Assembly (NCBI GenBank): GCA_013397695.1
Contig: VYZI01000075.1
Coordinates: forward strand, 1,896,395 to 1,960,394
Direction: 5' to 3'
Length of the DNA stretch: 64,000 bases
Source of the DNA: Centropus unirufus
Taxonomy: Eukaryota; Chordata; Aves; Cuculiformes; Centropidae
Positions within the stretch are counted from its first letter, which is position 1. Each line of letters opens with the position of its first letter. The notes beneath the pieces are model-generated. The model did no database searches, was not told the DNA's origin, and saw nothing but the letters and a program-made list of their open reading frames with translations. This document shows, piece after piece, positions 22,801 to 37,800 of this stretch. The position numbers and the translations under genes are program-made.

Positions 22801-25800
22801 ACTCTAGCACGTTGGGCAGAGATGTCCTCAGCCAAATAGTGCTGCCTCGCTCCTTGCAGAGCTCAGGTAGATCCCACATACTATTCACACATTCTTCCAA
22901 CACTGTTTGTTGCCAAAGTCTCCAGGAAGGGAGGCACAGCCATGTGCTGCCAAGCAGGAACACGGCAAGGACATCACAGTGCCAAGTGGCACCTAAAGCT
23001 TTGCGACTCTCACCGTTCCAAGAAGGCACTGAGACTCCTGAATAGCACCATAGCATCCCAGGAACCCCACGAACATCATGACAGCTCCAACTGCGATCAG
23101 GATGTAGATTCCTACAAGGAAGAGTGAGAGGCAAACACGTTACTGCAGAGCTTTGTACAGCAGCACGCACTCTAGTGCCTGGTCAGACCTGCGTGTTCCT
23201 CAGGGCAGCTAATTAGCAGCGTGCAGAATTAAGGCCTGGGAGATACGAGCAGAAGTACTGACACACGTAGGAGGACAACACAACATGTATGAGTCAGATC
23301 TCAAAAATCTGAAGCTGCTACCACTGAAACTTAAAAACCCTATTTCCTCCCAAACCAGAAGAAACACAGAAAGCAGTAACAGGCAGAGAATTTGCAGGCA
23401 CCACAAAGTCTTTACAGCGTCCTCAGAGCTGCAGTTTGGGAGTTCCCATGGCATATAGACTGTTTCAAATATTTAAGCAGAGAATATGAAAATTATTAGC
23501 ATATTTTAAAATAAATGGCAATGCATAGGGTTCTTTTATATTAATCTTCACACAAATATTTATCCAGCTAACATTGTAAAGACAGACAAGCCACAAAACT
23601 AAGGGAAAAGCACTGCTTAAGCACCTAATTTAATACAACCTGGCTTTTGTTTGTCATAGGTTCTTTACATAGAGGAAGATTTTTTTACTTCAACTTACTC
23701 TGTAACTAGTTCAAAGCTTGGAAACTAGGCATCGGGGGACCTCACAAAAGAGCTATGAAAGTTTCTGCATCCAGCACACCAGAGCTTAGCTCAAAGCTCA
23801 GGTCTGCTGCTACTAAAGATCACCACAGTCTCGCCAATCATGAGACTGGTGAGACCATTGTGATTACTCAGCTGAAATATTACCAGCTCAGTCAAATTTC
23901 TTTCCTTTTTCAAAAACACAGCTTTATCCTGATGTATCCCATACGTTTAGTGCATTTTTGTTAACTAATATTCTCAAGTATTGTGGTTTGTAAGTGAATC
24001 CTACTTTCCATCCAAAAGCAATCTGACACATGCAAAAAAAAAATAATCAGAGGAATAATTCCAAATGAGGCAAGACTGCAGTCACCACTTTTAACTGACA
24101 GTGAGGAAAAAAAATCAGGATGAGAATAAATGTACGTAGGACATCCCAGAGGTAGCAGCAATACAGTGCACCTTCCTAGTGCTTGGAAGACACACTCCTT
24201 CAATTAAATTTTTTCCTTTTTGCTAAAAGAAATGTTTCTATAGCTATTTATCAGTCTGTCAACTCCCCTTTAGAAGCCGAACCAAAGTTTAAACAGAGCT
24301 CAAGATTACAACTGCTTGTATGTGTCCGCTGTGTTTAATTTTTTTCTTATCTTTGTAGCTTTTAAACAATCTCTCGATAAGTAAAGTGCAAAGTCTAACG
24401 GTGCCGAGAGCAGAGCTATGTGAGTTAAACCCTTCACTGAAAAAACCCAGATGCATAGTAACGGTCTCAACTTTAAAGTTCCTCCCTTAGGAATACGTAA
24501 AACTTGGGAATGGGTCAATTTTGGCACCAGCTTTTCCCCTCTGGAAACAAGTCACCCAAACCACGCAAGCGCCAACGCAAGGGCCAACTCGGCAAGAGGC
24601 AGCAAGGGAAATGCCGCCCAGCAGTCCTGGCCCAGGGACCCTCCAGACAGCGTTTCTCACCAGCACCGTGCTCACACAATGCCTCCTGCTATATTTAGGC
24701 GCCGCAGGAGGGAAGCACACTGACCCTGCAGGAAGCCCCTCTTCACGAAACCTGACAGGCGTAGCAACCGGTGACACCAACATCCTCACAGCAACGCTGC
24801 CAGCAGCAGGAGTTAAAAAAGCACAAGTTGTACCTCCTGACACATGGCAACAGGCAGTTGGGTTGCTGAAGCTCTGCAAGAGCTTCAAGGATAGGACAAC
24901 ACCTTCTTTGAAGGTGTGAAAAGAAAGAACAAGCAAAAAAAACAAGCAAAAGAAACTCTCCAGGAGTTTATTGGAAAGGACAGCCCCCCAGTTAAATTTT
25001 TGTGGGCTTGCCTGAAGTAGGATTACGTGATTCTGTCTTGGTGGCTGGAGATGACGTGGAGTGAAGGGACCACTGAGGGCAGCCAGAGAACCTGCATGGC
25101 AAGCAGCGGGGTGGGTGAGCATGGGGAGGAAGGGCCCCAAAGCATTTCAGGGTGATGGGAAGACATGAACTCATCCTGTAAAATGAAGGCTGTCTGCTGG
25201 ATGCTTGCCAGACTCAGAAGAGATTAATGGAGATTTTCAGACACTACGAAATTGCTGTTTCAAGAAGAGCAACACATGAATAGCTGTCTCTCCAAAAAAA
25301 GCCTGCTTCTTGTCTTCTGCTAATGCCCAAGAACCAGCCCCACCACTCCAGCTCAGTACCAGTGATTCTGCTGGTTCCGCTTTACAACCCAATCTGCATC
25401 AGGTTTTTCCATCTTACAGCCTTGGGTGGCTCCACTGGAGAGTCTTCATCATAGATCCCTCTGGGAAAATCAACTTTGCTCATCCTGGAGTGCAGCAGCT
25501 TCTCACTTCTCACATTAGGTCAGCAGAGAGAAGACAAAGCTGGGCTGGAGGCAAGTATTTTAATGCCTGGGAAGTCACCATGTTAACTAACCTGGCAGAT
25601 GGGTAAACAACCAGATGCAGTACATCTGGAGACCAAGCATCGTGATGCTGCAGGGACATCAATGACCAGACCACTCCTACGAATAGACAGATTTTATTCT
25701 CAAATTCTTCAAAATAAACACTGAAGGCAACTTTCGGGCTGAACAAACGTAGCCAGAAATTCACAGAATCTGAGACCAAGGGACCTTGGAAGATCATCTG

Positions 25801-28800
25801 GTCCAACTTCTTGTAAGAAAACGAACCTAGATATGACTATCCAGCACCCTGTGCAGTTACATCTTGAAATGGGTACTCTATCATGCCCAGAGGGAGGTTG
25901 TTGCAGTGAATGATTGTTCTCACTGTAGAAAATGTCTTTCTTACATCGAGATTATCAGGAAAATGTTAAGACCCACAGGTGGCAGGAAAGTTTTGCTCTG
26001 TAAACTAGGAGAGAAAAGCACAGTGAGATCATCAACTGATGGAGGAGACTAAGATGGAACAGAGACATACGCTGTTTTATAGAAGTCTTCTGGAGGCCTT
26101 TGTACTCGCTTCTTGCTGGGATTCGTGCAGCTTCAAAAAAAAAACCCAAACGTGATGCACTGAACTCCCACCCTAGACGGGCTGTGGAGATCTTGGACCA
26201 ACAAGTGAGATCCTGCTTTCCTGCTTCTCTCCCTGCTCACACTTCACCAACTCCTTAGCAGAGCCAGCACTGCCATGAGGCAAGCAAACAGCAAGAAGTA
26301 AAGGAGGGAAAAGACAAGCACCACATGCAGCTTCATGACCCGAGCCCAGCAGATGTGACTGTTGGGGTGGGAGCAGCAGAACGTACAGCCAGGCAGGAGA
26401 GAGGGTGGTGATGACTGGCCTGGACTCGGAGAACCACAAAAAGGCCTGGAAGGCTTTTGGGATAAAGGCCAGTTTCATTCACAGGCACAAACAAGGGGCC
26501 ATTATAGAGTTGCCTTTTGTTTCCGAGGGTCAGAGTACTACAGAATCCTGGAAGACAAACAGAGCAGGACTCTGCTCTGAAGTTTATTTAGAAACAAACA
26601 CAAAAAAAATAATGCAACAATAGGGTCTTGTACGATGAATGGTAGTGGTGGTTCTCCACAGAAATGCCACACTGAAGGGTGAAAAAGCAAATGAAGGCAA
26701 CTGAAGCACCCAACCACACACTTAGGATGGTGTTTGTTTTCCCACACCCATCCCTTTCCTCAAGGAATGGGGCTGGTGGGGGTTCTCTGCCTCCAGACGA
26801 GGTGCCAGGCAGCTGGGGAGCTATTTCACAGCAATCACAGCCCACATGGGAATGACCAAGCCCTTTTCCCAGAAAGCTGTCTGACATATCTTAGCTTTCA
26901 TTCCTGGCAGATGGCATGGATGATGGCCAGAGCGGTTTCGGGGCTCCGTGTCTGTGAGCAAGGCACCTGTCATCCCCATCATGAATGACACATTATCCTC
27001 AAAGTTAGAGGAGACTACTCCCAGCACAAGCCTGAGTTAACTCCTGCGAGCCTGTCCTGGATGAGAAACTTCACCAAAGCAGTATTCTCTCTTCCAGGAC
27101 TCCACCCAAAATGGTACAATTCTTCATGAGCAAGGCTCCATCTGCCTTTCACACAGCATTTCCCAGCTCATTTGTATTGCAGCTTTCTCAGAGGTCTTAA
27201 AACAAGAAATGCTGTTTTCCATAGATAAAAAATAAAATCAGAGAGGTATAAAATGCAAAAACGCAGTGCCTACAGGGATGCTGCACCCTCCAACAGCAGC
27301 AACAGATAACCTAGGGAATAGCTGGAGAAACAGGTATAGCGACTAAATACTTTACAGGTGTACATGGTACCTACATGCCTCCACATCCTTGAACCATCCT
27401 ACAGGGTGGTTTCTAACCCTATGGCACAGTTCTCTGATAGGAAAGCAGTAACCAAGATTGCTAAAGCTGCCACACATAATAACCAGCCACCCACAAGCTG
27501 CAGGACCTTTGTTTTGGAGTTGGGAAAGTCACAGGAGGACTCATAGATGAGTGGAGTCAATATTGCCTTGAGAACTCTTTCACCTTTTGAGACAGAGCCT
27601 TAAAACAGAAAGCTTTAGGGAAGAGAGACAACCTCAGTTTCACCTCGTTCTTACAGAGACATTCAAGGTGCTGTCCAAATTCAAAGCAGAAGCACAACAA
27701 CTGTGAAATGATCTCTCTGCTCAAGAGCATCAGGGAGCGATGCATCAGAAAAAGAAGCAGCAGTAGACCAAACATCATTCCTTCTCCCCAGACACAAGCA
27801 GAGCATGTGCTGCTTTGGGCCAGGTGAACCTCCTACAGCTTTAGCCATAAGGAAAGCTCCCAAATATCAGACCCAGGGGATCAATAGTCATTGAGCACTT
27901 CTTTCTGGATGGTGCTAGGTGGGAAAGGAAAAAAAGCAGCCAAGAGGCCAGCTTAGCTCCCAGCTCATGGAGACGATGCCTCCATTGTGGCCTCTTGCCT
28001 CCCGGCCAGGTAGGAAGTGGGATACCCAGTTCTGGAAGCAGGGAGGGGAGAGAAAAAGGCAGTATTCAATGGCAGTAATTGCTCTGGCATTAAAGCAGAA
28101 TAGCTGGTGCCTGTAGGGGGGTAAAACTCATGTCCTGTCCCTGCTGAGAGGTAAAAAAAAAAAAAGTCAAAAAAACCTAGAGTTTAAAGAAAAAGGAAAA
28201 TAATGAAAAACAAATTAAAAAAAAGGAATAAGCACAGCAGAGTCCTCTTAAACCAAGCAGGGAGTGGGCCAGCCCTCCTCCTGTGCCCCCACCATCCCCA
28301 TCAGAGATGCTGTGCAGCTCCTGGCATGGACATTCCTGGGCAATGTCCCACCTCTCCCCATTTTTCTCCTCTCCTGACAGCTTTAACTTGTTAAGCTAAT
28401 GGAATCCAGTCTCTTCCCCAAGGTCACCATGGCAATGTTTCCAAAAGACAAAAAAGAAAGCCCCCCAACACCACACCATACTTCCCAGGAAGTCCAGGCG
28501 ACTCTCCAAGCCATGCCTGCCCTCCCCATGAGATGTGCTTTCAAAAGGGGCTGAGAGCAGAGGCAAGAGAGATTTTTGTGTTTATTCTCCGACAGAAAGG
28601 CTCCCTGGGGGAGATTGCACATCCCAGAGTTTTGCAAGCCTCTGAGGGAGGTCGGGCAGGCAGGCTGCAGTGCCTACACTGCCATGGCTTCCTGGCCTGG
28701 AGATGCTGGAAAAGCACAGGACTCGCCACCACCACTGCTGCAGGGAAGGGTGGGACCTTCAGACAGTGATGGGAAGGAGATTCCATCCTAGCCTACACCA

Positions 28801-31800
28801 CCAATCCTGGAAGAACATCGACTCTGTAGCCCAAAAAAAAGGCCGTAATGTAATTCCTTGCAACTTAGGGGGAAGATAGAAGCCGGGAGTGGAAAATCCC
28901 TCCAGGATGGGGTGGAAAGAGGTGGGAAAGGATTGGCTGCACCAGCCACCCAGTGAGGAAAGGTCTCCTGGACACTTCTGTCCAACTGCCTGGTGGAAAT
29001 AGCCCAGCAAAGCGGACAGCGCTTTCTTGGAAGTGGGGTAAGAGAGAGACGGGTGGGGAGGTGGAAAAAGAGAAGGTTTGTTGGAAGACGGCAACCGGGA
29101 AGCCCCTCCATTCCTCTCCACTCCCTTTCCCAAGGAAAACATTGCTGCTCTGTGGCTGCTAATGGCTTCCAGATGGAGCAAGTGTCACAAAGCATGGAGA
29201 GCTCTCCTGGGGCCACGTGGCTCTCACAGGGCGATGAAAGGCTATAGAGCCTGCCCCTGTTTGCAAGAACAAGGCATGAAGGGAGCGAAGGACACACCTT
29301 TGTCAGAAAAGGAAAGGAGAGGTGGAGAAAGCCCCAAACATCATCCTTGCATCATCATTGCATGCCTAAACATATGGCATGTTTTCAAAGAAAAAAGGTC
29401 AAAGCTACAGGTCTATACAGACCCGAAGAGCAAGAAGCCACCTTTGGCGCAGGTCCCAGTGGCAGAGCCAGCAGGAGGGGACAAAGGAGGGGAACTACAT
29501 TATTTGTAGTTGGATAGATCTGAACCAAAAATAATCTGATGGTACCAGTTTATGGCCTTAAATCATAAGAAATTTTAGTATGCATAGTCAATGAATCACA
29601 AGAGTTGGTCACAATGGAGGTAGACTGAATCACAATTAAATACAAGTTGCCTTTTTAACAGAAACTAAATTCTATGCTAAGAATACAAAAAAAAAAAGGA
29701 TTTTTTGTATTGTCACATATGTGGTGTAAGACATTTACTTAGAGGGAAGTATTGACAACGTGTTTTGCCTCAAAACCCAGTGCTGAACCATCCAGTGATC
29801 ACTGCAGCACCTCATGTCCAAACTGGAGGTGGTTTTTCATGAATGTTTATTATAGGACCTAGAGGCCACAAGTTTAGCACAATATTTGCTGTTGAGTCCA
29901 ACCCCATGATATACAGAAATTAGCACAACCTTTAAAAATGCTTAGTATTTCTGGAAGGATGGGGACAAGGATGGGAGCATGAAGAGGAGATACCCCCATT
30001 GTTCACAGCACATCCACACTCACTGTGGCACAGCTGGTTTCCAGAGCCTTTGCAACTCACCAGAGCTCAGTGCAACCCCTTCTGCAATGAAAACCTCTCT
30101 GAAGCCCTGGGAAACTCCTGGGTTCATCTAAGGCAGCCCTGAAAAGGCTAATTGAGAAAAAATGCTGCTTTGGATAGAAGGAATGGAGCTTGTCCATGAC
30201 CACTCAGTCAACACAAATCTGTTTGGATGATGAGCAAGGATGCTCTACACTGCTGGCCACACCTGGAACCCAGAGCAAGAGCAGCCAAAGCATCCTCACG
30301 TGTTGTAACGGCAGTGGGCAAGCCCTGGGGGAGCTCAAACAGGTGTCCTGATCCTTACCCATATAGGCACTGCTGCTCAGCAGTCTCTCCTCTCTTCGTG
30401 GGTCAGCCCTACCCTGAAGCCAGGAAAGACTCATGACAGTACTTCCAAAAATCCTGAGGAAATCCACGAAAGCTTCCCAGCAATGGAAGTCACGCTGACT
30501 TCAAGAAGAAATGTGCAAATCCAACTGCAGTTCAACTCAGATATGTACTCATTTGTGAGAAAGACCAAAATATCTCTGTGCTTTCTGGCCTGTTTCTTCC
30601 AGCTCAGTCTGCATGGAAAGCGGCTTGAACTAATTTCCAGGGCAGAAATCATTATCCTGCATTGTATTTGTATGGAGCACGATGGTGAAGAGAGTCCGTG
30701 ATTCACCTCTGAGAGCCTGTGTTCCCGCTAGCCAGTCTCCCCTCCAGGGCTACCCACAGCACACCCTGATCGCGTTAAAACTAGCCTGAATCCATTGCTG
30801 CCCCCACCTTGTCTCCCACAGGCTTTGCTGACGGACCTCCTCGGGAGCTGGATCCGCAATCATCAGCCCAGTTGCTAGGGAAAAAAAATCTCAAAAAATA
30901 AAAAAAAAAATAATCAAAGAACCCTATTGCCTTTCTTTTGGGGCAGCAATACCCACCCACACAGTGGGGAATGGTAGCAGGGGCAGCAGCCTCAGTGGCC
31001 AGGTTTAACCCATCACCGTGTGCCCATCCAAAACTTTAAACCCCACTCAAGGGGCCCCTGTGCCGTTGTGCTGGGGAGGAGACACTGGCCAGCAGATTTA
31101 CTAAAAAAAGGAAAAAAAAAAAAAAAAACAAACAGAAGCAAGCCCAATCCCCTTTACCCCCAAAGCTACACGGAAAACCACACCCCAGCTCTGGATGCCT
31201 GGCCTCAGTCCCAGGGCCGAGCTAATTAGAGCCACGGGTCATGTCCCCCTGTCACTGGCTGTGAGTAGCTGGAGACAAATTTCCTATTTTGGATCTGGGA
31301 AGTGAGAACGAAGTCCAGGCGATACAGCTGCCATGCTCTGCTCCTCATCAGGCAGCTTCAAGGAAAGCACGGGAGAGGCGGGTAGCGGGGATGAGCGCCC
31401 AGAGACACTGCACAGGTGGCCCAGCAAGGGGGAAAATGTGAAATCCAGGGGGATTCAAGGCAAACAAAAGTCGACGCTTTATCCCCACACTGCTGAAAAG
31501 TTTTCACCCTCAGTAGCCATCCCTGGGCATCACATAACCAAATCCTTGAAGGACAGGGATCTTGATTTTCCCCTCTCACCTTAATTCACTATCAACCCAC
31601 TGAGATACGGCAAACATAATGAGTCCTGTATCATACACCTCTTTGAAATCCCCAGGGGTTCCTAAAATCAATGATACGGCAGCATCCACTTACTGTGGTA
31701 AAGTCAGACTACTCCAGATTGTACTGGTATTCACACAGAGGGATCAGCTCAGCCTTTCCCCATGGGCTCTGAGAACAAACTGGATCACAGCTTCTTTTAA

Positions 31801-34800
31801 AAAATGGTATTTTATCTAAATGGTCAATAGGTATCTATGAAGCGTGGTTAACCAGCTGCTAGCATCCAACCTATCAATGCTGCTAGCACCGTGCCCAGCT
31901 TCCAGACACGCAGGGCATCCAGACACAGTGTTTGGTGAGGACGAGAGGCAAGAGGGGTTTTATTTCAAACTACAAATAAAGCAAATAAATATTCATTAGG
32001 CCATAAGACTAACTCAGATGAAAAACGAGTATGCTCCTTCACAGTCAGGAAAGCATGAAACTACATCACTCCAGCAATCCCCACCCATGGCATCACTCAG
32101 TCTCGGAAGCATTGAAGTGATTAACCCGTCATTTGCTGGAGCTTTGGGTCCACAGCTAAAATGGAAGCACCAGAAAGCCAAGACTGCAACAAGTGGTTCG
32201 GATCAGATGGCTCGCACGCCATGCTGCGGACAAGCCTGTGAACAAGAGCTCTTTTGCTACCCTCCCAAGCCAGCCCACAAGACAACTCATTAGATTCAGT
32301 ACCAAAGCGCTGGGGAGGAGTACTGCTTGCAGGAAACCCCAGCGCCAGAGGCTTCCACCCCATGGGCTGGACAGGTGAGCCCCAAAGGGGCTGCAGAAGC
32401 AGCTGCTGCAGCAGTACAGCTGCTCTGCTCCCACTGCTCTCCTGCACGGCTGGGTCCTTTCCTTCCCAAGAAGCTCTCCCCTTCAGCAACAGCAAACTCT
32501 GCAGTGGGGGCCAGGGGAAGGCTGATCCACCAAGAACTGCACTCCAAGAGAGCTGAGCTTGCCATGGTGAAAACCTGCCTTACTTCTGGGGGGAGATTGA
32601 GCCCCACAGCAGGCCGAAGCCAGATAAGCATCACACTTGGTACAGGTTTAGCTGCCCTGCTCCCCACATCCTCTCTTTCCCACTTTCCCAATGCTGTCAA
32701 ATCCTACAGACGGACCAACTGTGTTAATAATTTTTCCTTTCCTGTAACACACAGACATCCTGGGAAAACAGCCTTTAATAAAACAGCTCCAACTTTGGGG
32801 CACAGAAAAGGACACAGAGGAAAAGCAGGAGACACCAAAGCATCATTTTCCCACTCCTACTCCCCCTCCTCACCAAGTATAAACCCTTCAATGCAAGTCT
32901 TCCTCTGACAGTTTTTATTGCTTCTTCCCATGTCCTGCAGCACAGCCTGGATGGCCTTCAAAAGGCTCCTGACAGATCCCAGGACCAGTGCCTCATGCCA
33001 GACATCAAAAACTCGTTTGTAAGGGGCAAGAAAATGCAGCTCTGGAGGCTGATTCCAGAGAGATTCCCGCTCCAGAAGCAGGAACATTGTGTGCATGTTG
33101 GATGCCAGAGCAGAAAAAGGAGTGTCAGTTGAGGGGGGTGGTGTGGAAAGAAGGGGGGGAAAAAAAAAAGCGCAAAAAGAAATCCCAGCCTTCAGACTCC
33201 AGCATGTTGGCTGGGATAGGCAGCAGCTGAAAGAAATGCTCTGCTGTTATTACTGCATGGAAATTAGAGCTGCCAGAAAGAATTCAGGCTGACCTGTTGC
33301 TGGATAACTTTAAAAAGACAGCTACCCTCAAATCATGGGCCGTTCATGGGTGTCAAAAAGCCAGTGCTGTGGTGGGACCATTGGGTCCATTCCCCATTGT
33401 CTTCTAAATAGCAAAGGTTGACAAAGATGAAACAAAAAGGGATGGAAGATCAAAGCATGTCCAACAAGTGGAACGGGAGGACTTGGTCCCCATGTTCCAG
33501 GTTTCACCACCCCCCCCTGTGATTTTGGAGAAACAGATTAACTAGGGAGACATCAGCTGTTGGTCCCTGGAAGTAAGGAAGGAGATGTTTGGGCTTGCTG
33601 CTGGAAAGGTAAAACAAACTTAAGAGTTCCCTTTCCTCTTTTCAAAATTGAGAATCTAGAAAGGGGAAGTGTTGTAAACAAAGCCCTGAGTATGAAGCAG
33701 GAGAGGGGAGAGAGCAAGGAAGAAAAACCAACTGCTATTTAGAGCAGGAGCATCTACTGTAACCAGATAGAGCCTGGTCTCAGTCATGGCAAGTCACTGC
33801 ATGGGCAAGCAAGGAAAACCAATGGAAAACCCTTTCCAGAAGGTAATTGCAGCTACAGGTGAGAATGGGACGTTGGATTAGATGGGTCCTTGCCCCAGGG
33901 CTGATAGCTTGCACCCCAAGCTGGCCCCTGCCTTGCAGCCAGCCCCTTCTGCAAGTTTCTCTGTTTCCCATGAAGGATAATTGGAAAATAGGGCAAGAAT
34001 AGGGGTTTTGATCTTACAGCAAGCCAGCATGCTGTCAATTCAATAAAAATCATGCTAAGCTTAATCAGAACACAGAGGCTCCTCCTAGCGCTTCTGGAGA
34101 ACATGAGTCATGAGCTTGTCAAGCTTCGTTTTCCACTGCCAACCACTCCATCGGCTACCTCTACATCCCTTTGGATAGGAAATGAGACACGCTTCCAAGA
34201 AGTACGTCCCCCTCTTCCCAATACGCTACAGGGGAGACTGCAGCAGAGAACAGCACTGGAGAAAACCTGCTACACCACGACACATCTTTTTGTGCTTTTA
34301 ACCACCATGACTTTGGATTCTGTGTCTGTGCAACTCCAGACCTACTTACCAACATAGAAGGTATTGGGGGCCTGCTTGTCCCCCAGCTGCAGGTAGAGGA
34401 TATTCGTTGTCTGCGAGTCATGCCGAAGCCACAGGGCCACTCCCAGGATGATGCCTCCAGCCAGCTGCGGAGAAAGAAGCAGGCATTACCAACCATTCTG
34501 ACTGTATGGAGCAACACTTCTAGGTGGGAGCAGAAGGCTTGCTTTTCAGCTTTCTGCAAGTTCTTATTTACTCCTCTCATGTGCAAAAACATCCTGCCTA
34601 ACTATCATCCAACTCCTGCAATGTCCTTTACACCACATTCCACATGAACCACACAATCTTGCCTGGTTTATGAGAATATACGCCTCATCCTGAGACTATG
34701 CAAAGCCCCTTCCAGTTCCTGCAGGTGATTTCTTTCCTAAAAGCTATTTCATAACTCTATAAAAATGGAAGGCTCGGCCTTACACAAGAAGCACAAGACG

Positions 34801-37800
34801 TGCAACTGAAGGCTTTTAGGAGAGCTTTTCAAGAGAAGTCAGGATCAGCCCAAATTACTCCATTTTCCCAACAGGCTATTATCATCCTATTTCCCTTCTC
34901 AGTGATGAACAAACAGGAGTTTGGGTTTTGCTTGATTTGCTGTGAACTGGGTAGGAAGGACGGGAAGACCGTGTCTCAGAAAGTGGGTAGAATATCAATG
35001 TTTCCCTCTGCCCAAGAAAACACACTCAGTAGGATTTGGTACATTTCCAGAGTTGTATCCCAATATTCCCCCTCCCTGCCCATCTCAGGAATGTCCCACC
35101 ATCAGGAGAGTACAAGACCAGGATTTGAATATCCAATCTTCTGTTGAGGTGTCCCATGAGCACAGGACCCCCAGTGGCCACCACTTTGACTGCGCAGCTC
35201 ACTGTACGCCTAATTTCATCACACAATTGAAAGAGAAACCTGAGCACAGGTCTCTGTGGGACTATGCTCTCCTGGCACATCCAGCTTTCCTTAATGTCCT
35301 AATACAGGGACTGAAGCAGAGCAAAGCCTTTAGTTCAGGCCATGGCACAACCACACCACTTTTGGAGGCCACCCTGAAGACGCCTGACAGACCTGAGCAG
35401 CTCTGTGAGCTGACAAGGCTGAAACCACCGCCTTGTCCATGATGGTACCCAGCAGAAAAGCGCTTGTGCACGCACGCGTGTGCATGCAGGCATGTGAGAT
35501 GGAGCCCCAGGGCAAGGATTAAAGCACACTTCAAACATGGGAGGAGTTATTCTGCTGGCAGAGCATCAGCCCAGCTTACCATTCCAACATTCATGTCCAA
35601 ATAAGTTTTATGACTGACTTCCTTACTGTTTTTCTCTTCCAGGGTGTGGCCGTGAATGGCAGTGGGGGGTGGGAGTAGACTGGGGGGCACAGGAGCAAAA
35701 AAGGTGTCACACAGAGGAACTCAAACCAAAACACTTCCAGCAGGATTCAATCTGCTCTCCATGATACCTCCCCTTCCATTTAAAACCATGAGAAAAAAAA
35801 TATACATGTAATACCCCCCAAAACCCCTCAGAATTCAACATCACTGCTACAAGAGATTGGAAGTGCCTGTTCAAATGCCAATTTGAGTGTCCTAAATCCT
35901 TGAAGCTGTTCATCTCAGAACAGCGAAGATAAGTGCCAAAAAGTACAGAAAAAGAAACACCTTTTCTTTTTTTCCAACACCCTTTTTTCAAAAGGGTTTG
36001 AGTCAGGTCAGCTACAAGCGTAAGAGGCATGAGGAAGGTTACAATAAGAAAGAAGAGTTTAAGTGCAGTGTCTCCAGCCGTGCAAGTGCAGTAAAGCCTT
36101 AGTAAATGCACACAGGCCGGGATTTGCAAGACAGACTTTCTGTGGGAGTCCAGCTTTGCCCCCCTGGGAGGACAGCTGGTGGTTTTCCTCTTTGCTCACT
36201 TCTGCAAATCCCAGCCAAGCGATTTGTGCAAAACTCAGAGGGCAAGCTGACCTCAAGGGCTTTTCCACTCCATCGGAGGGAGTAAACCCCCACCAGCTCC
36301 CTGGAGATGGGAAGGATGATTTTCCAAGCCTTTTCCCCTTTTTTGCCACCAAAGTGATCAATCAGCTTTAAACACTTCTCCTGCAGCATGGAATGCAACT
36401 TCCCCACCAACACAGTCCCTCATCCCTCTCATGCTTGGGAGGGCCCAAGTTTCTCCAAACACTGGCTACAGAGAACAGTCATGAAAGTCAGACCATGCTC
36501 AAATCCAGCTCCAAATAAGGCAGCTCGTGGCTTCACAAAAGTTACCCAAATCTAGCCCGGCATAGCTTATTCATTGTCTGAGGACATAACAAAGCTTGCG
36601 TTTATCTTCTTGGGTGAGGGAGAATGTCCCCAAATTAATCAGTGCCACTCAAAGTAAAGGTCTCTCGGTGGCTTTCAGAGAAGAAGAGATCCCAAGGAAT
36701 ATTTGGGTTTCTGTGCCGGCTGGGAGAGATGAAGAAAAGGTTACAAACCTTTTTGGTTTGGCTTTCCCTCCGCAAGGAAACACTGCTCTGTCCTGGCAAC
36801 CACCCTCCGCACGTAGCCGTATCTACTCCAGCACCTTCTACCCCCTGCAGCGAAGCTGTGGTGACACCAGCACAAGAAGGAGCAGCAGCTGCTTTCAAAC
36901 CAAACACCGCCAAAAATGCCCAACAGACTCCAAATATTTCTTAATCATTTGCGAGTGTCAGCTGAAGGGATAGAGCCTCTTCCGACCCAAACTCAATTCG
37001 GCAGTGAGGTCTGCCTACACCAGCCAGCTGAACCACCTTTCAGGTGTTCCTGGTTCCAGTCAGAATGTGTCCCACTAACACGCCATATCCCTCCCTCCCT
37101 GCCCGACTCCATTTGCTTTTTTAATAGCACGGTGGACCTTGGAATGGAAGTTGTAATTCAACAGCAGGGTTTCTTAAGAGAAAGCAACATTCACTTACTA
37201 ATGAAAACAGGGTTTAGGACACAATGAATAACTTTCTCCATTAAAACCATGCATACTTCCACCACCAAGAAGAGCCAGAAGTTTAATTAAGGCATTTTTC
37301 TTCCCAAAGTAAAGAGAGCAAAAGGGAGAAAACCTCATCAGCTTGCCACAAAAACATTACCTTCCACCGCACCTTGCCTGGCATAATCTAATTTTTAATA
37401 TAACAACTTCTTCCAGATATAAGCTTGGTATTTTCTTCCCTCTCCATCCCACAGCTGCTGCTGTTTGCCAACATGAGAGCCAGAAAAGCTCTAACCACTG
37501 ACAGTAACATCACGCTCATCTCTAGGCTGCATATGCTCATATATTAAATATCCTTGTTTTTGACATTGCAGGCATCTGATCCCATGCAGGTTACCCCATT
37601 GCTCTTTGCGTGCCCAGCTAGTCAGATGGCAGCATCACAGAGGCTGGAGCTGTCACATCACAGGTCTCTCCCTCAGTGCCCAGCAAAGCTCTCCATTTAA
37701 TTTTTTGAGGCCTGCTTCAATGAAAGCAATAATCTAAAAGCTGCAGCTTCAGCAACACTGGCACTGCATTGCTCTTAGATCTGCATTCCACAAGCTGACC

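Noticed and set aside
33860..33900. GTTGGATTAGATGGGTCC, considered as a CR1 fragment
   Set aside because: Resembles the CR1 3' end over fewer than 20 bases only, with no flanking CR1 landmarks.
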